The notes beneath the pieces were generated by a model that saw nothing but the letters and a program-made list of their open reading frames with translations, did not search any database and was not told the DNA's origin. From Luscinia megarhynchos (Eukaryota > Chordata > Aves > Passeriformes > Turdidae): a DNA stretch of 64,000 bases. Shown here in pieces: positions 24,869 to 35,473 of this stretch (positions within the stretch are counted from its first letter, which is position 1; each line of letters opens with the position of its first letter). The DNA is taken from assembly GCA_034336665.1 (NCBI GenBank), contig CM067569.1:6441820-6505819 (forward strand), written 5' to 3'. A program made the translations under genes and the position numbers.

Positions 24869-26014
24869 AGCTCTGAGCTGTTAAGCAGATAATTGCTCCA
24901 GTCTAACAGTAGATCCATCTCTCTGATGCCTTGGAAGAGATTTCTTAGCCTGTGTTCCAGTGAGCCCGTCCTGGAAAACGGTCTGCATGTAAAACCATTG
25001 GCTGAACACGGCACAGCATGCACAGGGCCATTTTTAAGGCACACACACATCCTTAGTTTCCTTTGGCTGCATCATTGCAGAGCCTGCAGATGGAGAAAGG
25101 CTCTCAAATCCCTCTGTTGGTAAAACGGCGAAAGTGCTCCAGCGATATTTTCCTCTCCTTTTCTGTGTTCCCACAGCTCCTTAGACATTGTCCAGCATGT
25201 GTGCAATGGCGAAGTGCACTGCTCTGAGTGTCAGAGCCAGGAAATGCACTCTCATTTGGCAAACAAACCACTGGGACCTGAAAGCACAGGCAGTGTCTGG
25301 GCTCCCATCCCGTCCAGATTGTCCCTCCGTGTTGGGACTGTCACCCCCTGTGGCTGCACCATTACAGAGAGGCATCCTCTCAGATTCTGCCTCTGCAAAT
25401 TATCAGAGCCAAAATATATGCTGAAAATTCTAGGTGAAAAAAAAACAAACACAGCTCACTGCAAAAACTGTAACCCTAGGCTCACAAATTTCTGCTTCTG
25501 ACTGTCCTATGAAGCAGCTATAAAAAATTTTTAATGACACATATTTTAAAGTACAGTGCTGAGCTTGTATATTTTATTTCAGTACCATTAATGCAGGTGG
25601 CTGATATCTTTTAGAAACTCTTTCTGTGTCTTATTTGAAGCCAGTTTTTTTTTTCCATGTTATTTTTATTTCCTCTTCATTACAAAAGCATAGCTTGTGA
25701 TACAATAAGTGTAGATATGAGCCTAGACAGAGTCAGATTTCAGGTGCCTCAAGCCCACTGATGCAAAGTTCCATTGGTGATCCATAGTGAGAGAGTTTGG
25801 TGTGTGTCTTCTCTCCTGTCTGTATTTTTGGTTCATCTCTGTTTCTAAAATTAATTCAAGCAGGTAGTATTTTCAGTATCCTACTCACCTCTGTTGTCAC
25901 AACCCTCTCACTTACGCAAAGCTTATTCCTGTCTAAATAAAAAATTCTATGTAATGAATGGTCAAATATCAAAGATGGGGCTATTTGGACACCTTTTCTA
26001 AGAAACAGAAATTC
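24869..26014. other. Non-coding stretch, no recognised feature
   Basis: Unique sequence. Several frames between 24893 and 25501 overlap on both strands (100 codons at most) without recognisable protein features. A T-run lies near 25645-25654. Confidence 0.5.
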
Positions 26015-26120
26015 AAGCTGGAATGAGTCAGAGAAGGATTGCTAAGATGATTCTTGTATATGGAGCATGTCTTATGAAAGAAGATGAAAGTTTTCTTACT
26101 TGCTCAGCTTTGGGAACAAA
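26015..26120 (+). mobile_element. Highly diverged CR1 LINE fragment
   Basis: An old plus-strand CR1 piece from the end of ORF2. The block 'gctggaatgagtc..agagaaggattgctaagatgatt' parallels the usual 'ctggaacgagtccagagaagggccacaaagatgat'. 'ggagcatgtcttatgaa' parallels 'ggagcacctctcttatgaa', and 'cttgctcagctttgggaa' parallels 'ttgttcagcctggagaa'. Many substitutions and small indels show it is much older than the copy at 18 kb. The ends are uncertain. The call rests on remembered CR1 consensus. Confidence 0.65.
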
Positions 26121-27404
26121 AAAATGTGCCTGAAGTACTGCAGGATGAGTTAGACTGCAACATTTAAAGATGAAGAAATTAGTATAAAACCAGTCATGAA
26201 TAAATAAATGGAGGCTTAGAATTGGAAGTACTTTGCTCCAAAAGGATCAAGGATCTGTTGCATTCTCCAAATTACTGGTTGCAAGGAAAGGCAATCACTT
26301 TCCACAGCTTTAATGCATTGGGAAGCAATGAAGAAATTGATCCTCAGTGCAGGGGATATCTTTTCCTGTACTGAGGATTTACAAAGGCTGTAAATAAGTA
26401 AACAACACAACAATCTGTTCCATGAGTACCCCAATGTCCTGTGTGACCAGGACTAGAGGCAAACACCTCGGTTTGCAGCTCTCCCCTGAGCTGGTGTGGA
26501 GCACACGCTGATTAATTTCCCCATTCTTGCTGCAATGCAGCATCAGCCTCCCAACCCTTTCTGGAAGACAGAACTCTTGGATGACACGGAGAAACTGTTA
26601 TACCTCTGAAAGCCATCTCACTAAGACTGGGGGGGATAATTGTGCTGGAGAACCCCAAGATTATCTGCTAAAGAAGCAGATGAAGCCTTGCTTTCATTTC
26701 TGCTCCAGAACCAATTTGAAACATTGGAAATTTTCCACAAACATAGAGAGGGAGGAATGAGTACATAGGGAATAGAAGATCCAAACACTGATCAGTTCAT
26801 TACTCTTGTTAGAGTTTTGACCTTATTCTTTACATTTCAATGATAGTACACATTTATTGAATAAAATGTCTTTAGGAAATCAAAATACTTCTGAGCCCAA
26901 AAGATTTTCTAGAAATGCTCCAATCTGATACTTCACAGTGGCTGTGTAAATCACCTCTCTGAAGCTTTTATATTGGAAAGAAATAGTCTATTGTGAAAAA
27001 AAATTGTTACCTCAGACCTTCTCCCCTCGTATCCTGCTCTAACAGGAGGATGTTTTTACACAGGCTTGTCCTTTTCCCTGGGTGCTGGTATGGATGATAA
27101 TGGCTGGACCTTGATGACAGCCTGCAGCTCCCTCTATCAAAGCACAGTTATATGATTCCCTCTCAAATTGTACTGGGGGCCATGTCAAATATCCCAAAAA
27201 ACCCCAAACAAATAAGGGCATGGAAAGATCACTTGCCCAAAGTCCAAATGCATTGCTCATCCACTGAGCATTACCATCCAAGTGAAACCTCCATGTCTTC
27301 CACAATTGACCCTATGTCTCTGACCTTCAGGCTAAAGTTTATAAGGAGAATCATCAGCAGGACTAAAAGCAGGAGGAACAGCAGCATGATAAGCCTCCAG
27401 TGGA
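26121..27404. other. Non-coding stretch, no recognised feature
   Basis: Unique sequence. A plus frame of 147 codons starts at 27152 and runs to 27595. It is rich in serine, threonine and proline, has no domain I can name, and runs across a local tandem duplication, so it is not called as a gene. Confidence 0.5.
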
Positions 27405-27442
27405 GTGGGGAACACACAGACAAGTGGGAAACACACAGACCA
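27405..27442. repeat. 19-bp tandem duplication, two units
   Basis: GTGGGGAACACACAGACAA at 27405-27423 is followed directly by GTGGGAAACACACAGACCA at 27424-27442, with two differences. A recent slippage duplication. Confidence 0.85.
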
Positions 27443-27837
27443 GCTCTGTTTAGTTATCCACCCACCAGTGCTACCCCAATGGCCTATCACACACAGCTTA
27501 CCCTTCCATTGGCAGGCAGCACTGGTGTGAGTTCCAGTCTCACAGGTGCTTTTTCCACTGAAAACAGCCGTGGTAGTGAATGTCTAGTTAGGTAGAGCCC
27601 ATCAGACACAGGAATCCCTATAGCTGATGATGGGGTCAACTGGGAACATTTCTGAAGGTCTGTGCCTCCCTGTGAACTGATGAGATGTGGGGGGTTTATT
27701 CACAGGGAAAACTAAACTCTGTTGGATGAGTGAAAGAGAAGGTGATTAAGTGTGGTGAGACATCCTTGTACAGACAGGCAGCTCATCAGGGAGAGACTCA
27801 GTGACCTCAGAGGCCATGAGAATATATCAGAAGTGTC
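27443..27837. other. Non-coding stretch, no recognised feature
   Basis: Unique sequence leading into a CpG cluster. No element boundaries or recognised motifs. Confidence 0.5.
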
Positions 27838-28095
27838 TCCTGCCTGCGGAGGAGAGGACGCGGAGCTGCGCCAACCTTCAGCTGATGCAGGAGGAGCTCT
27901 GGCGGTTTGTGTTGGCTCAGGAGCACTCCCCTGATCCCCCTCAAGCAGCAGCAGAGCTGCTCCCTCCGTGGAGCTGAATAATCTGTCTCACAGCAGCGCT
28001 CAGGCAGAGCTGGATCCTGCCCTGACCCCAGCACCGCTCCTGCGCCGGCAGCGCAACCTCCCCGGGCTCAGCCCAGGAGCGTGCACGGGAGCCTC
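27838..28095. promoter_or_regulatory. CpG cluster / small GC-rich island
   Basis: About 250 bases, clearly GC-rich, with roughly 14 CpG dinucleotides (GCGGAGG, GACGCGGAGCTGCGCC, GGCGG, CAGCGCTC, CACCGCTC, GCGCCGGCAGCGCAACC, CCCGGGC, GAGCGTGCACGGG) in a region where CpG is otherwise rare. Partial frames exist on both strands (27752-27934 and 27968-28195 plus; 27807-28034 minus), but none is recognisable. It could be an orphan CpG island (enhancer or non-coding RNA promoter), a GC-rich unrecognised LTR remnant, or a local composition fluctuation. Confidence 0.35.
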
Positions 28096-28194
28096 ACTTG
28101 AAAGAAACATTCCACCCAGACAATATTTCTTGCTTGAAGCAGTCATTCTCCCCACAGCATTGCCACTTACCCAGCATGGGAATGCTTTTCATTA

Positions 28195-28340
28195 AACCCC
28201 AAACACATATTTTCTATCGGCGCGAGCCCACGCTCTTTGTGCCATTCATCATTATGCATTCCTAATATATTCTGCAAACCCCCAATTCTCCTGCTTTCTG
28301 CCTTTCGAGGCATTTCTGAAATCAAATGAAAATATTACAC
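28195..28340. promoter_or_regulatory. Candidate conserved non-coding element beside the CpG cluster
   Basis: Unique sequence with TATCGGCGCGAGCCC, CATTCATCATTATGCATTCC (POU/homeodomain-like) and CTTTCGAGGC. It sits 100 bp from the CpG cluster, an arrangement seen in enhancers linked to orphan islands. The role is inferred. Confidence 0.25.
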
Positions 28341-28539
28341 CCCTGTTTACTTTTAAACATGCTTTTTTTTTCCAAAGCAAATGCATTCTGTGTTTTAAGT
28401 AAGATACCACCATGTATTTATGGGAGTTTAATAAGTTCTTCCATTAATAACATAGACAAACTAATTTACCAGAACGTGTCTGTTTTAAACTTTGGGAACA
28501 AAGAGTGGGAGTATGAAAATCAATCTTTCCTTTGTACTT

Positions 28540-29160
28540 GAGCCACTGACCCATTAAAGCTTTGAAGATCATTTCTTTAAGAAATTGTGAGGAGTTATTT
28601 AACTACAAACAGCAGCTACCTTCCCATTCCAGCTGCGTAATCAACCGTAATAAATTAGAGGAGGAAAAATAAAGGTTCACTCCATTTTTTTTTTTATAAC
28701 TAAAAATTCTTAATAGTACTTTGACAAATCGGCCCAGAACAGAAAGAAACCCTCATTCTTCCTGAGACTGCTGTTCAGCACAAGTTAAAACATTGCTTAA
28801 AAGCTATTTTTTCTGTCTTTAATTATGGCTCAAAAACGTTCTTAGTTGCCTGGGCTTAATTATTTAACTCAAATTAATTGTAAAAGTTACCCATCACTAA
28901 AAAAAGTTAGCCAACCTGTGAACTACAACATTGGTAATGGCTGCATGCATAAAAACATACAGCAACTCCTTTTTTGCTTGAATAATGAACTCCTGATGCC
29001 ATTATTTATTGTTAGTTATCATTATTGATTATTTCACAGTTTAACACTGATAATGTGCTCCGTTATGTGAGAGTGGAAATTTAAAATAATCTTCATCTTA
29101 AACTGCTTAAACAATCTACATGCTAAACAATCATAATGATGTTCTAGTTATCAGAAATTC
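28540..29160. promoter_or_regulatory. Candidate conserved non-coding element, long AT-rich block
   Basis: Around 600 bases with very dense motif words: CTGCGTAATCAACCGTAATAAATTAGAGG, TGGGCTTAATTATTTAACTCAAATTAATTG, CATTATTTATTGTTAGTTATCATTATTGATTATTTC and TAAACAATCATAATGATG. Homeodomain, SOX-like (ATTGTT) and FOX-like (TAAACA) cores recur, and a T10 run at 28687-28696 is the only low-complexity part. A 60-codon frame inside is not meaningful. Strong texture for an ultraconserved-type enhancer block, unproven without alignment. Confidence 0.35.
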
Positions 29161-29927
29161 CAATGGAAAAATCTATATGGATCTGTATATCACTAAAACC
29201 TGTTTGCAAAAGGCAGAAAAATATCAGCCTTCTAAAAAAATCAACATATGGATAGTGCAATTTTTTTTAATATCTCTGGTGATTCAGTTTTGATGGGCAG
29301 CACTTCTGATAAATAAACAACTGTTTTTAAAGTCTTCAGATAACCTGAAATAGCATTTGTATCCTGCTGGAAAAGTATGGTGCTCAATGACAGGGGATAA
29401 GAGGTTGACCCTGCAGCATTTCCCAATTCCAAGGCTGGAAAAACCACATCAAAGGGGTAAAAATTAACATTTTTTATTATTGTCTGCTTCTTTAAAGTGT
29501 TTTTGCTAAATCTTCCAGGGCTTTTACCCTTTCCAAACAAGGACATCAGAAGTTCCTTCCCCTGCCCACACAAGATGGACAGGAAAAGAGAGCTTAATAA
29601 ACACTTTGCCATTTTATAATATAGAATGTACTGCATTCACATTTCCAGAGTGATTTTGGCACAAAATGTGATGCAGTTTATACCAGGGAGTTCAACCACT
29701 GTGCCAGACAGTCACTGCCCACACAGTACAGAGACTGGTAACTCACTGCTTATTCATCTGCACAAGACTGGGGACAGTTCTAGACAAACCTGCAGTCATC
29801 TGCTGCTTTTTTCTGCCCTCAAAGATCCCAAACATTTCGATTCAGTTAACATATTGGGTAATATTTTGCACTTATACAGACTTCAGTCAATTTTATTCCA
29901 ATTAGAGTTGCTACTTGATTTCTGGTT
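29161..29927. other. Non-coding stretch, no recognised feature
   Basis: Unique sequence. Frames at 29241-29636 (minus, 131 codons) and 29626-30075 (plus, 149 codons, running through the TA repeat) are not recognisable and are read as chance. Confidence 0.5.
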
Positions 29928-29944
29928 TTATATATACATATATA

Positions 29945-29990
<46 letters not shown>
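29928..29990. repeat. (TA)n microsatellite
   Basis: TATATATACATATATATATATGTG leads into 37 uninterrupted bases of alternating T and A at 29953-29989. It is self-complementary and prone to slippage, so its length may be polymorphic or unreliable in the assembly. Confidence 0.95.
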
Positions 29991-29991
<1 letters not shown>

Positions 29992-31589
29992 CAGGACATT
30001 TGCATTTGCTCATCAAACAAATCTATTCATTTGTCTGAGAGATACTCAATCCAGCTACACCAATTTGCAGTTTAGCAGGTTATTTTTTTTGTAGAAGTAT
30101 CCAAAAGGCATATTCTGAGTAGGTGCCAACATTCATGTGGATCAAGGTCCAAGTTCCAAGGTCCAGTTCCTCAGGGATATTTAGAGAAGTATATTTTATT
30201 GATTGAAGGATTAAGTTGCTTTGAGGATCTGATCTGAAATCCTCATCTTCTCAGACTTCAGAGAAATGATGCCATTTATTACTGCCATGGGTCAAGTCCT
30301 TGCCTCTAGGGCCAGCTTTGACCAGCTCAGTGTTCCCTGTCTAGGCTGCTCTAAAACTGCCCAAATTATGCAAACCTTTTCATTAAGGCCAACCACACCT
30401 GGAATTCCCATGAGAACAGCTTTTCCCAGAGCATTTCACTGATTTATCTTATTGGGGCTGGTTGAACATATCTGCTGGAATCTTATTAATTATTAATTTT
30501 TTTACTGCTTTTGGCTAAATGAGACTCTTGAACTTGGTTAAAAGAGTCTGGGCACATGATACTCAGACAACAGGTTGCATGGGAACTCTTCAATTTCTCC
30601 TGTTTACTACTCATTATTCATGATGAACTCAGCACTCATCCTGGAGCACATGCCTATCCCAGAGGGAGTGAGCACCATCTTCAGCAGGAGCTCCTGGTGC
30701 TTGACCAAAACCCAGATGAACAGTCAATAATGTGTTTAACAAATGCCTGAGTCCTTCTCACAGCAAATAACTCTGTGGGCTGACATGCTTTAAACAGATA
30801 ACAGCAAGGACAAACCCATTTTCAATACTCCAATAAGATAATAATTATTTATAGCTAAGGAAAATTGGGGATGCGCAGTGTTGCCAGAAATAAGTATCCT
30901 GATTATCCAGCCCTTAGACACAACTCTAGTTCATTCTGTCTCAAAAATGTGGACAAATCTGGTTTTTTAAATCTTTTTTGTTCCAATTTCTCAAAACTAG
31001 AAAAGTTTCTTTCCAAGGGAGGAATTTTAGTGTAGTCAGATGCTGAAAATGGGGAAAGGTTCATTCAGTGAGGTTCAGAACTTCAAAATTGCACCTGGAA
31101 TATTTCTTCCCTTCATTAATACTGGAGATGAGAAAGTGCCAGAAAAGGCATAAAATATGGTGGACAGGATTTCTAAAAGCACCCAAGCCACAGAAGAGCT
31201 CATGGCCCCTGGACATACAAACCTGAATCCCCAAGATGCATCTGAATTAAAGGCCATGGTAGAAATATCTTTCTATTCCTCATTTCCATTACTGGCAAAT
31301 TAATCACATGCAAAAAAAATTACCTTTAGGGCTCCTTTTTTTTCAAATCAGTGTAATTTCTCTTAGAGTATCCATCTGATTTAGCTGTAGTGCAGTTCAT
31401 AACATCATTAGAACAACACATTTTTGTGTCAATTAACAATTTACTATGAGGTCTGCCCTTGCAACTATGTCAACATATTCTTCACCACTGGAGATCATGA
31501 AATACAGACAGCAATAGTGCTAAAAAACAAGCTTTTAGATCCATTTTACTTTGTTGCAACACTGCTTTGCAGATACTGAATTAGAGCCC
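29991..31589. other. Non-coding stretch, no recognised feature
   Basis: Unique AT-rich sequence without transposon remnants. Only short frames (at most about 64 codons after the TA repeat), none recognisable. Confidence 0.55.
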
Positions 31590-31985
31590 ATTTAAACCAT
31601 TCAAGCATATAATCAAATTTCAGTAATGAGTTATTAATTAAGCAGGGGCATCCAATTCTGTGCTAACTGCCTCATAAACAATCGACAGGAGATTTGTGAA
31701 TTTTGACTTCCTGACACTATTAAACAAATCAATATTAGGTTTCAGACACAGCAATTCAGACAGTTTTCCCTGTTATTTGGCAATCGTCTGCCTGGAATAC
31801 TAATGAAAGAATTAAGAGCTGTAGATTTTGCATGTGTTCCATCAAAAAGATCCTTATCTGTGGGGAATTGGGGCCTGATTTGCATGGCAGAAGACTTTGC
31901 TTTTGTAGGTACAATTTTTCTCAATATGTCACTCATTAGTATTTATAAACTACAGAGCAGTGAAGCCTTCAGCCCCTATTCATAA
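31590..31985. promoter_or_regulatory. Candidate conserved non-coding element
   Basis: Unique block with ATGAGTTATTAATTAAGC, CATAAACAATCGACAGG (FOX-like plus CpG), GGCAATCGTCTGCCTGGAATACTAATG, TTTGCATGGC and CACTCATTAGTATTTATAAAC. It is open on both strands over about 60 codons (31803-31985 plus, 31742-31936 minus) with no recognisable domain. Conserved-element texture; the function is inferred. Confidence 0.33.
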
Positions 31986-32140
31986 TGAACAGTCATATCC
32001 CTGCTGGAGATACCACTGAACAAAGCTGTTTATTTATTTATTTAGTGCTCCTTTCCCTTTTGTAGCTATCCTAACCTGCAAAAAACTTGGATCTAAGCAG
32101 AGCTCTGAGCAGTTCATTTATTTTTTTGTAAGGGATGTGT
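31986..32140. other. Short non-coding stretch
   Basis: Unique sequence including a four-unit TTTA run near 32030-32043. No feature is recognised. Confidence 0.5.
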
Positions 32141-32182
32141 GCATGTATATATTTATATACATATGTATCCATGAATGTATAG
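32141..32182. repeat. Imperfect TA/TG simple repeat
   Basis: GCATGTATATATTTATATACATATG-type words, a degenerate purine-pyrimidine alternating run of about 40 bases. Confidence 0.65.
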
Positions 32183-32424
32183 ACACAATTATTTCAATAA
32201 CAATTAGCTGTGTAAGCAACACCTTTGTTTACACACATCAATCCACTGCCTGAAAATCACCTTCAGAAATTTTCGATATCTTCCGTCGATTTATTCGCAA
32301 TTTCTCTCTCCCCGCTGCTGGAATGAATTGAGGCCCCAGTTGAGGCAGGCTCTGGAGCTAAGCAGGGTTTTGCTGAATGGGGGATTAGTGCTGTGCAAAG
32401 TGCTGGGTTAACAGGCTGCAGGAT

Positions 32425-32522
32425 GGGGTCCAGAGAGCAGCACGCCGCTGCTGCCTCCTCCTCCGGCCGCCCTTTGCCGCTGCCGGGGTGAACTTCACCC
32501 AGGGATAAGTGAGCGTTTACTT
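32425..32522. promoter_or_regulatory. Small CpG cluster with a 15-bp palindrome
   Basis: Seven CpGs in about 80 bases (CACGCCGCTG, CTCCGGCCGCC, TGCCGCTG, CCGGGG, GAGCG), preceded 150 bases upstream by further CpGs (TTTCGATATCTTCCGTCGATTT, TTCGCAA). It contains the odd palindrome GGGTGAACTTCACCC at 32486-32500, which can also be read as two inverted GGTGA half-sites three bases apart. It could be a regulatory element or a small non-coding RNA start. No exon is demonstrable. Confidence 0.3.
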
Positions 32523-33799
32523 TTCATAATCATGGTCTTTGGCCCCTTAATGAAGCAGGCAGCAGGGGCCACCAGCACCTGTTGAGGTAATGGCTTTTGA
32601 AAGGAGGATTATCTTGCTGCTGAGGGGGCACGTGGCCAGTTCTCGGGGTGCTCTGGATATGCTTATCCCAGGGTTTTGGATGGTTTGGCTGGAAATTTCT
32701 GGCTGCTCTCTCCAGAACCAGCTGAAGCAAAGCTATGACCAAAGCCCTGACCTCAAATTTCTCCTCCACTTGTATCTCTGATTGACTATTCTCAAAAACT
32801 CTGGCTTAGAGGCTCTACAGGAGATTCTCACATCAGTTCACTGTTTCACAGGCTGTATATACATTTTCTGTTATGTTTTCAGTTTACATTTGCTGTTCGT
32901 TTCAGTATCTCCATCCCAGTCCCAGATGCAAGAAAAATGCACAAAGGTATATCAGACTTAAAATGAAATTAATATTTATTATACACACCTCTGTTTCTAA
33001 CACTAAAGTAGTCTCCTGCCAGCAGAAACACTGAATCTTGTTTGGTTAGCAAAACTTGTGCTGTATTTACACAAACAAGTATCCAACAATTTAAAGGATA
33101 AAAACCTGCCTAGCGCAGAAATCAGTGTGAAAATAGGTCAGAGACCAAGCCTTTGGAAAACAACATTGTTGGGTAATGATAAAAGTACTGTGGAGTGATC
33201 AGTTCCAAAGTGGGTCAGGATTCTGTCTGCAGGAACAGCACTCCTGCTTTATTTCTCCTGTGGAGTACTAATGTGCAAGCTGCACCCCAGGATCCCCTTC
33301 TTCTGCAGACAGGAGAAAAGAAAAGATTGCCTCTGCCCCAAATAGATCCTAGTCAAAACTACAAATAAATTATAATGGATTCACAGAGTCAGGAAATGCT
33401 GTCAGAGGACAACACAAGGAAATTAATCTGCCTGCTAAAGGGTAGGGGGAATGTAGGACTGAATGCATCGGTTTGGTTTTATTTTGCTTTTCTACCAGCC
33501 TCTTTCTCCCATTATTTCCTTCTCTCTAGGATCTTAAGACATCTAACTCATTAAAAATCTTCTTTTTAATTATCTGCCAGGAAAAAAATTAGCATAATTA
33601 AGGACATTGAAATTTAGATTAACAACCAACCTAATACATGGCACTGCCTGCAAGAAGAGAACACTTCTTTTAAATCATCATAGACTATACAAATATTTCC
33701 TTTTGGTTTCTGTCTAGATTTCTGCTCAATATTGCTCTGAGAACATCACTGAGTGCATATCACTTGATCTGTTCAGTAGTGTGCTCTTTTTTTTTTTTT
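32523..33799. other. Non-coding stretch, no recognised feature
   Basis: Unique sequence. The part 33540-33650 has homeodomain-type words (TTTTTAATTATCTGCC, AGCATAATTAAGG). A T-run at 33787-33799 directly precedes the CR1 tail. Opposed 60-80-codon frames at 32530-32781 are not recognisable. Confidence 0.5.
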
Positions 33800-33955
33800 C
33801 ATAGAATAACAGAATCACTGAATGGTTTGGATTGGAAAGGACCTTAAAGATCAACTAATTCCAAACCCCTTCCACTAGACCAAGATGCTCAAAACCTCAC
33901 CCAGCCTGGCCTTGGACACTCCCAGGGATAAGGGCAGCCACAGTTTCCTGATGAT
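33800..33955 (-). mobile_element. CR1 LINE 3' end, 5'-truncated
   Basis: Minus-strand CR1 3' UTR. It shows two to three decayed tail octamers (CATAGAATAACAGAATCACTGAAT) followed by 'ggtttggattggaaaggaccttaaagatcaa', 'ccttccactagaccaagatgctcaaaacctcacccagcctggccttggacactcccaggg' and 'gcagccacag'. All are in the order expected for the common avian CR1 3' end. Homology fades at about 33955. A T-run abuts the outside of the tail. Confidence 0.93.
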
Positions 33956-34258
33956 TTCCATGGATTTCAACGTGAGCACCCTCCTGCCAAAAGCCTGCAA
34001 GAACAGGGTCTCACTGACCTCAGGTGAAGCAGGGGGTTCATCCACCCACTGAATCCAAGTGCCACTGTAGGAGACTGAATTTCAAAGGCTCCCTTTACCA
34101 TCACTGCTGGAATGACTGGGATTCAGGTGTAGGCAGCCTGAGTACCTAAAAACACAATTGAACATACAAAAATCAATAAAACTGGAATAAATCAGATAGG
34201 AAAACCTGTTTCCTTGGCTCATTTATAAAAACAAAGATGTGTGTTGCTTGTTTGGCTT
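33956..34258. other. Non-coding stretch after the CR1 copy
   Basis: Unique sequence with no recognised feature. A weak resemblance to deeper CR1 sequence ('caccctcctgcc') is not sufficient to extend the element. Confidence 0.45.
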
Positions 34259-34273
34259 ACACACACACACACA
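34259..34273. repeat. (AC)7 microsatellite
   Basis: Fifteen bases of uninterrupted alternating A and C. Minor. Confidence 0.85.
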
Positions 34274-34984
34274 AAAGTGATTTCTTGAACTCTGTGTGTT
34301 CCCTTCTTGCCTTTTTTTCAACAATCCCTTGGGAATTTTAAAGTCACTAGCCAGTTCCAGCTCACCTGCCAGCAGAGGGGAAGTGATGTGGAAAGTGTGT
34401 TCTGCTAGCTGAGGGATCCAGAGGATGCAGCCTCTACAGAGGGAATGCTGACCAGTCTCAAAACCAGGGATGTGCTTGGTGAAGGAATGTTCTGGTGGGG
34501 CTCCTCTCCTGTAGGAAACACCAGGAAAACGAAGGGTGTCACCAGGGACTGGCTGGGGGTCTTTGTGCTGCAATTGCACCTGGTAAAATAGATGTATTCT
34601 TTCTGTTTTGACCTTTTTCTGCAGTGGCAGTGTGATAAATGTGCTGAAAACTCAGAGCCCCTACATCCAGAGCTGCCCAGACCTTCTGTGTGTCTCTGGT
34701 ACACACCTATTCAATAAAGTCTGGCATTTCCAGGTGTCCAGAAACCCTCAATGGATACAATTCCCTAAACAGCAGAGCCAAAACACCCTCAGCATTGTCT
34801 GAGTAAATTCCCACTGCTGCCAGAGCCCCACACCAGGGAAGGCACGAGCAGGATACTCCATCATCCACAGGGCTGAGCTCAACCCACAGTCACAAATCTT
34901 AGAGGAAACCAGGTTTCATCAGCTCTGCCTCTCACAGAGCTGTGTTGCTGTAAAGGTGAGAATATCCCCTCAGAGTGGAAAAAA
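34274..34984. other. Non-coding stretch, no recognised feature
   Basis: Unique sequence. A CAATAAAG polyadenylation-type word occurs near 34712, but no LTR or transcript end is visible around it. Minus frames of 118 and 99 codons (34223-34704) overlap and are not recognisable. Confidence 0.5.
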
Positions 34985-35235
34985 TATGAAGCCTGAATAA
35001 ATTAAAAACGGGAGCTATGTTACACGTTACTGTCATTTAATTAACATCTCATAATGTGTTGCTTAAGGAATCAAGGCTCTATCAGGATAAAGCCTATAAG
35101 CATTTTCCCTGTTTAATCAAAAATGTAGATCACATCACATTTTATTTCTTAAAAAAATTACACACTTATTGAAAAAGCTATGATTAAATTTTATATTAAG
35201 TGCCATTTCTCTGAATTAATTCTCCTCCTAAAAAA
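34985..35235. promoter_or_regulatory. Candidate conserved non-coding element
   Basis: AT-rich unique block with TGTCATTTAATTAACATCTC, GGAATCAAGGCTCTATCAGGATAAAGCC, TTAATCAAAAATGTAGATCACATC and CTGAATTAATTCTCC. It contains homeodomain, GATA-like and TCF-like words without repeats or coding potential. The function is inferred. Confidence 0.3.
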
Positions 35236-35473
35236 TCAGTGTCAAAGAGGAACATGGAAATTAGTGTATGAAATTTGGAAATCTGCAAGGATAGATAGAT
35301 GGGTTCATTTGACTTTATTAAATTTTGTTCATTGTACACTGATAATGACTTGACAATATTTATCCCTGTAATACTTTATGTGAGTATATTCTGACATTGT
35401 GGTTTGGACTAGCCACCTCTTCTTAGAAAACCTGACAATTCCTGCTGAAAGAAACTCTTTTTTTAGGTTTCCT
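35236..35473. other. Short non-coding stretch
   Basis: Unique sequence before a pentanucleotide repeat. No feature is recognised. Confidence 0.5.

Noticed and set aside
27152..27595. 147-codon open frame
   Set aside because: No domain, low-information composition, and runs through a 19-bp tandem duplication.
34690..34740. CAATAAAG in a possible LTR context
   Set aside because: No TG...CA ends, primer-binding site or second LTR could be seen.
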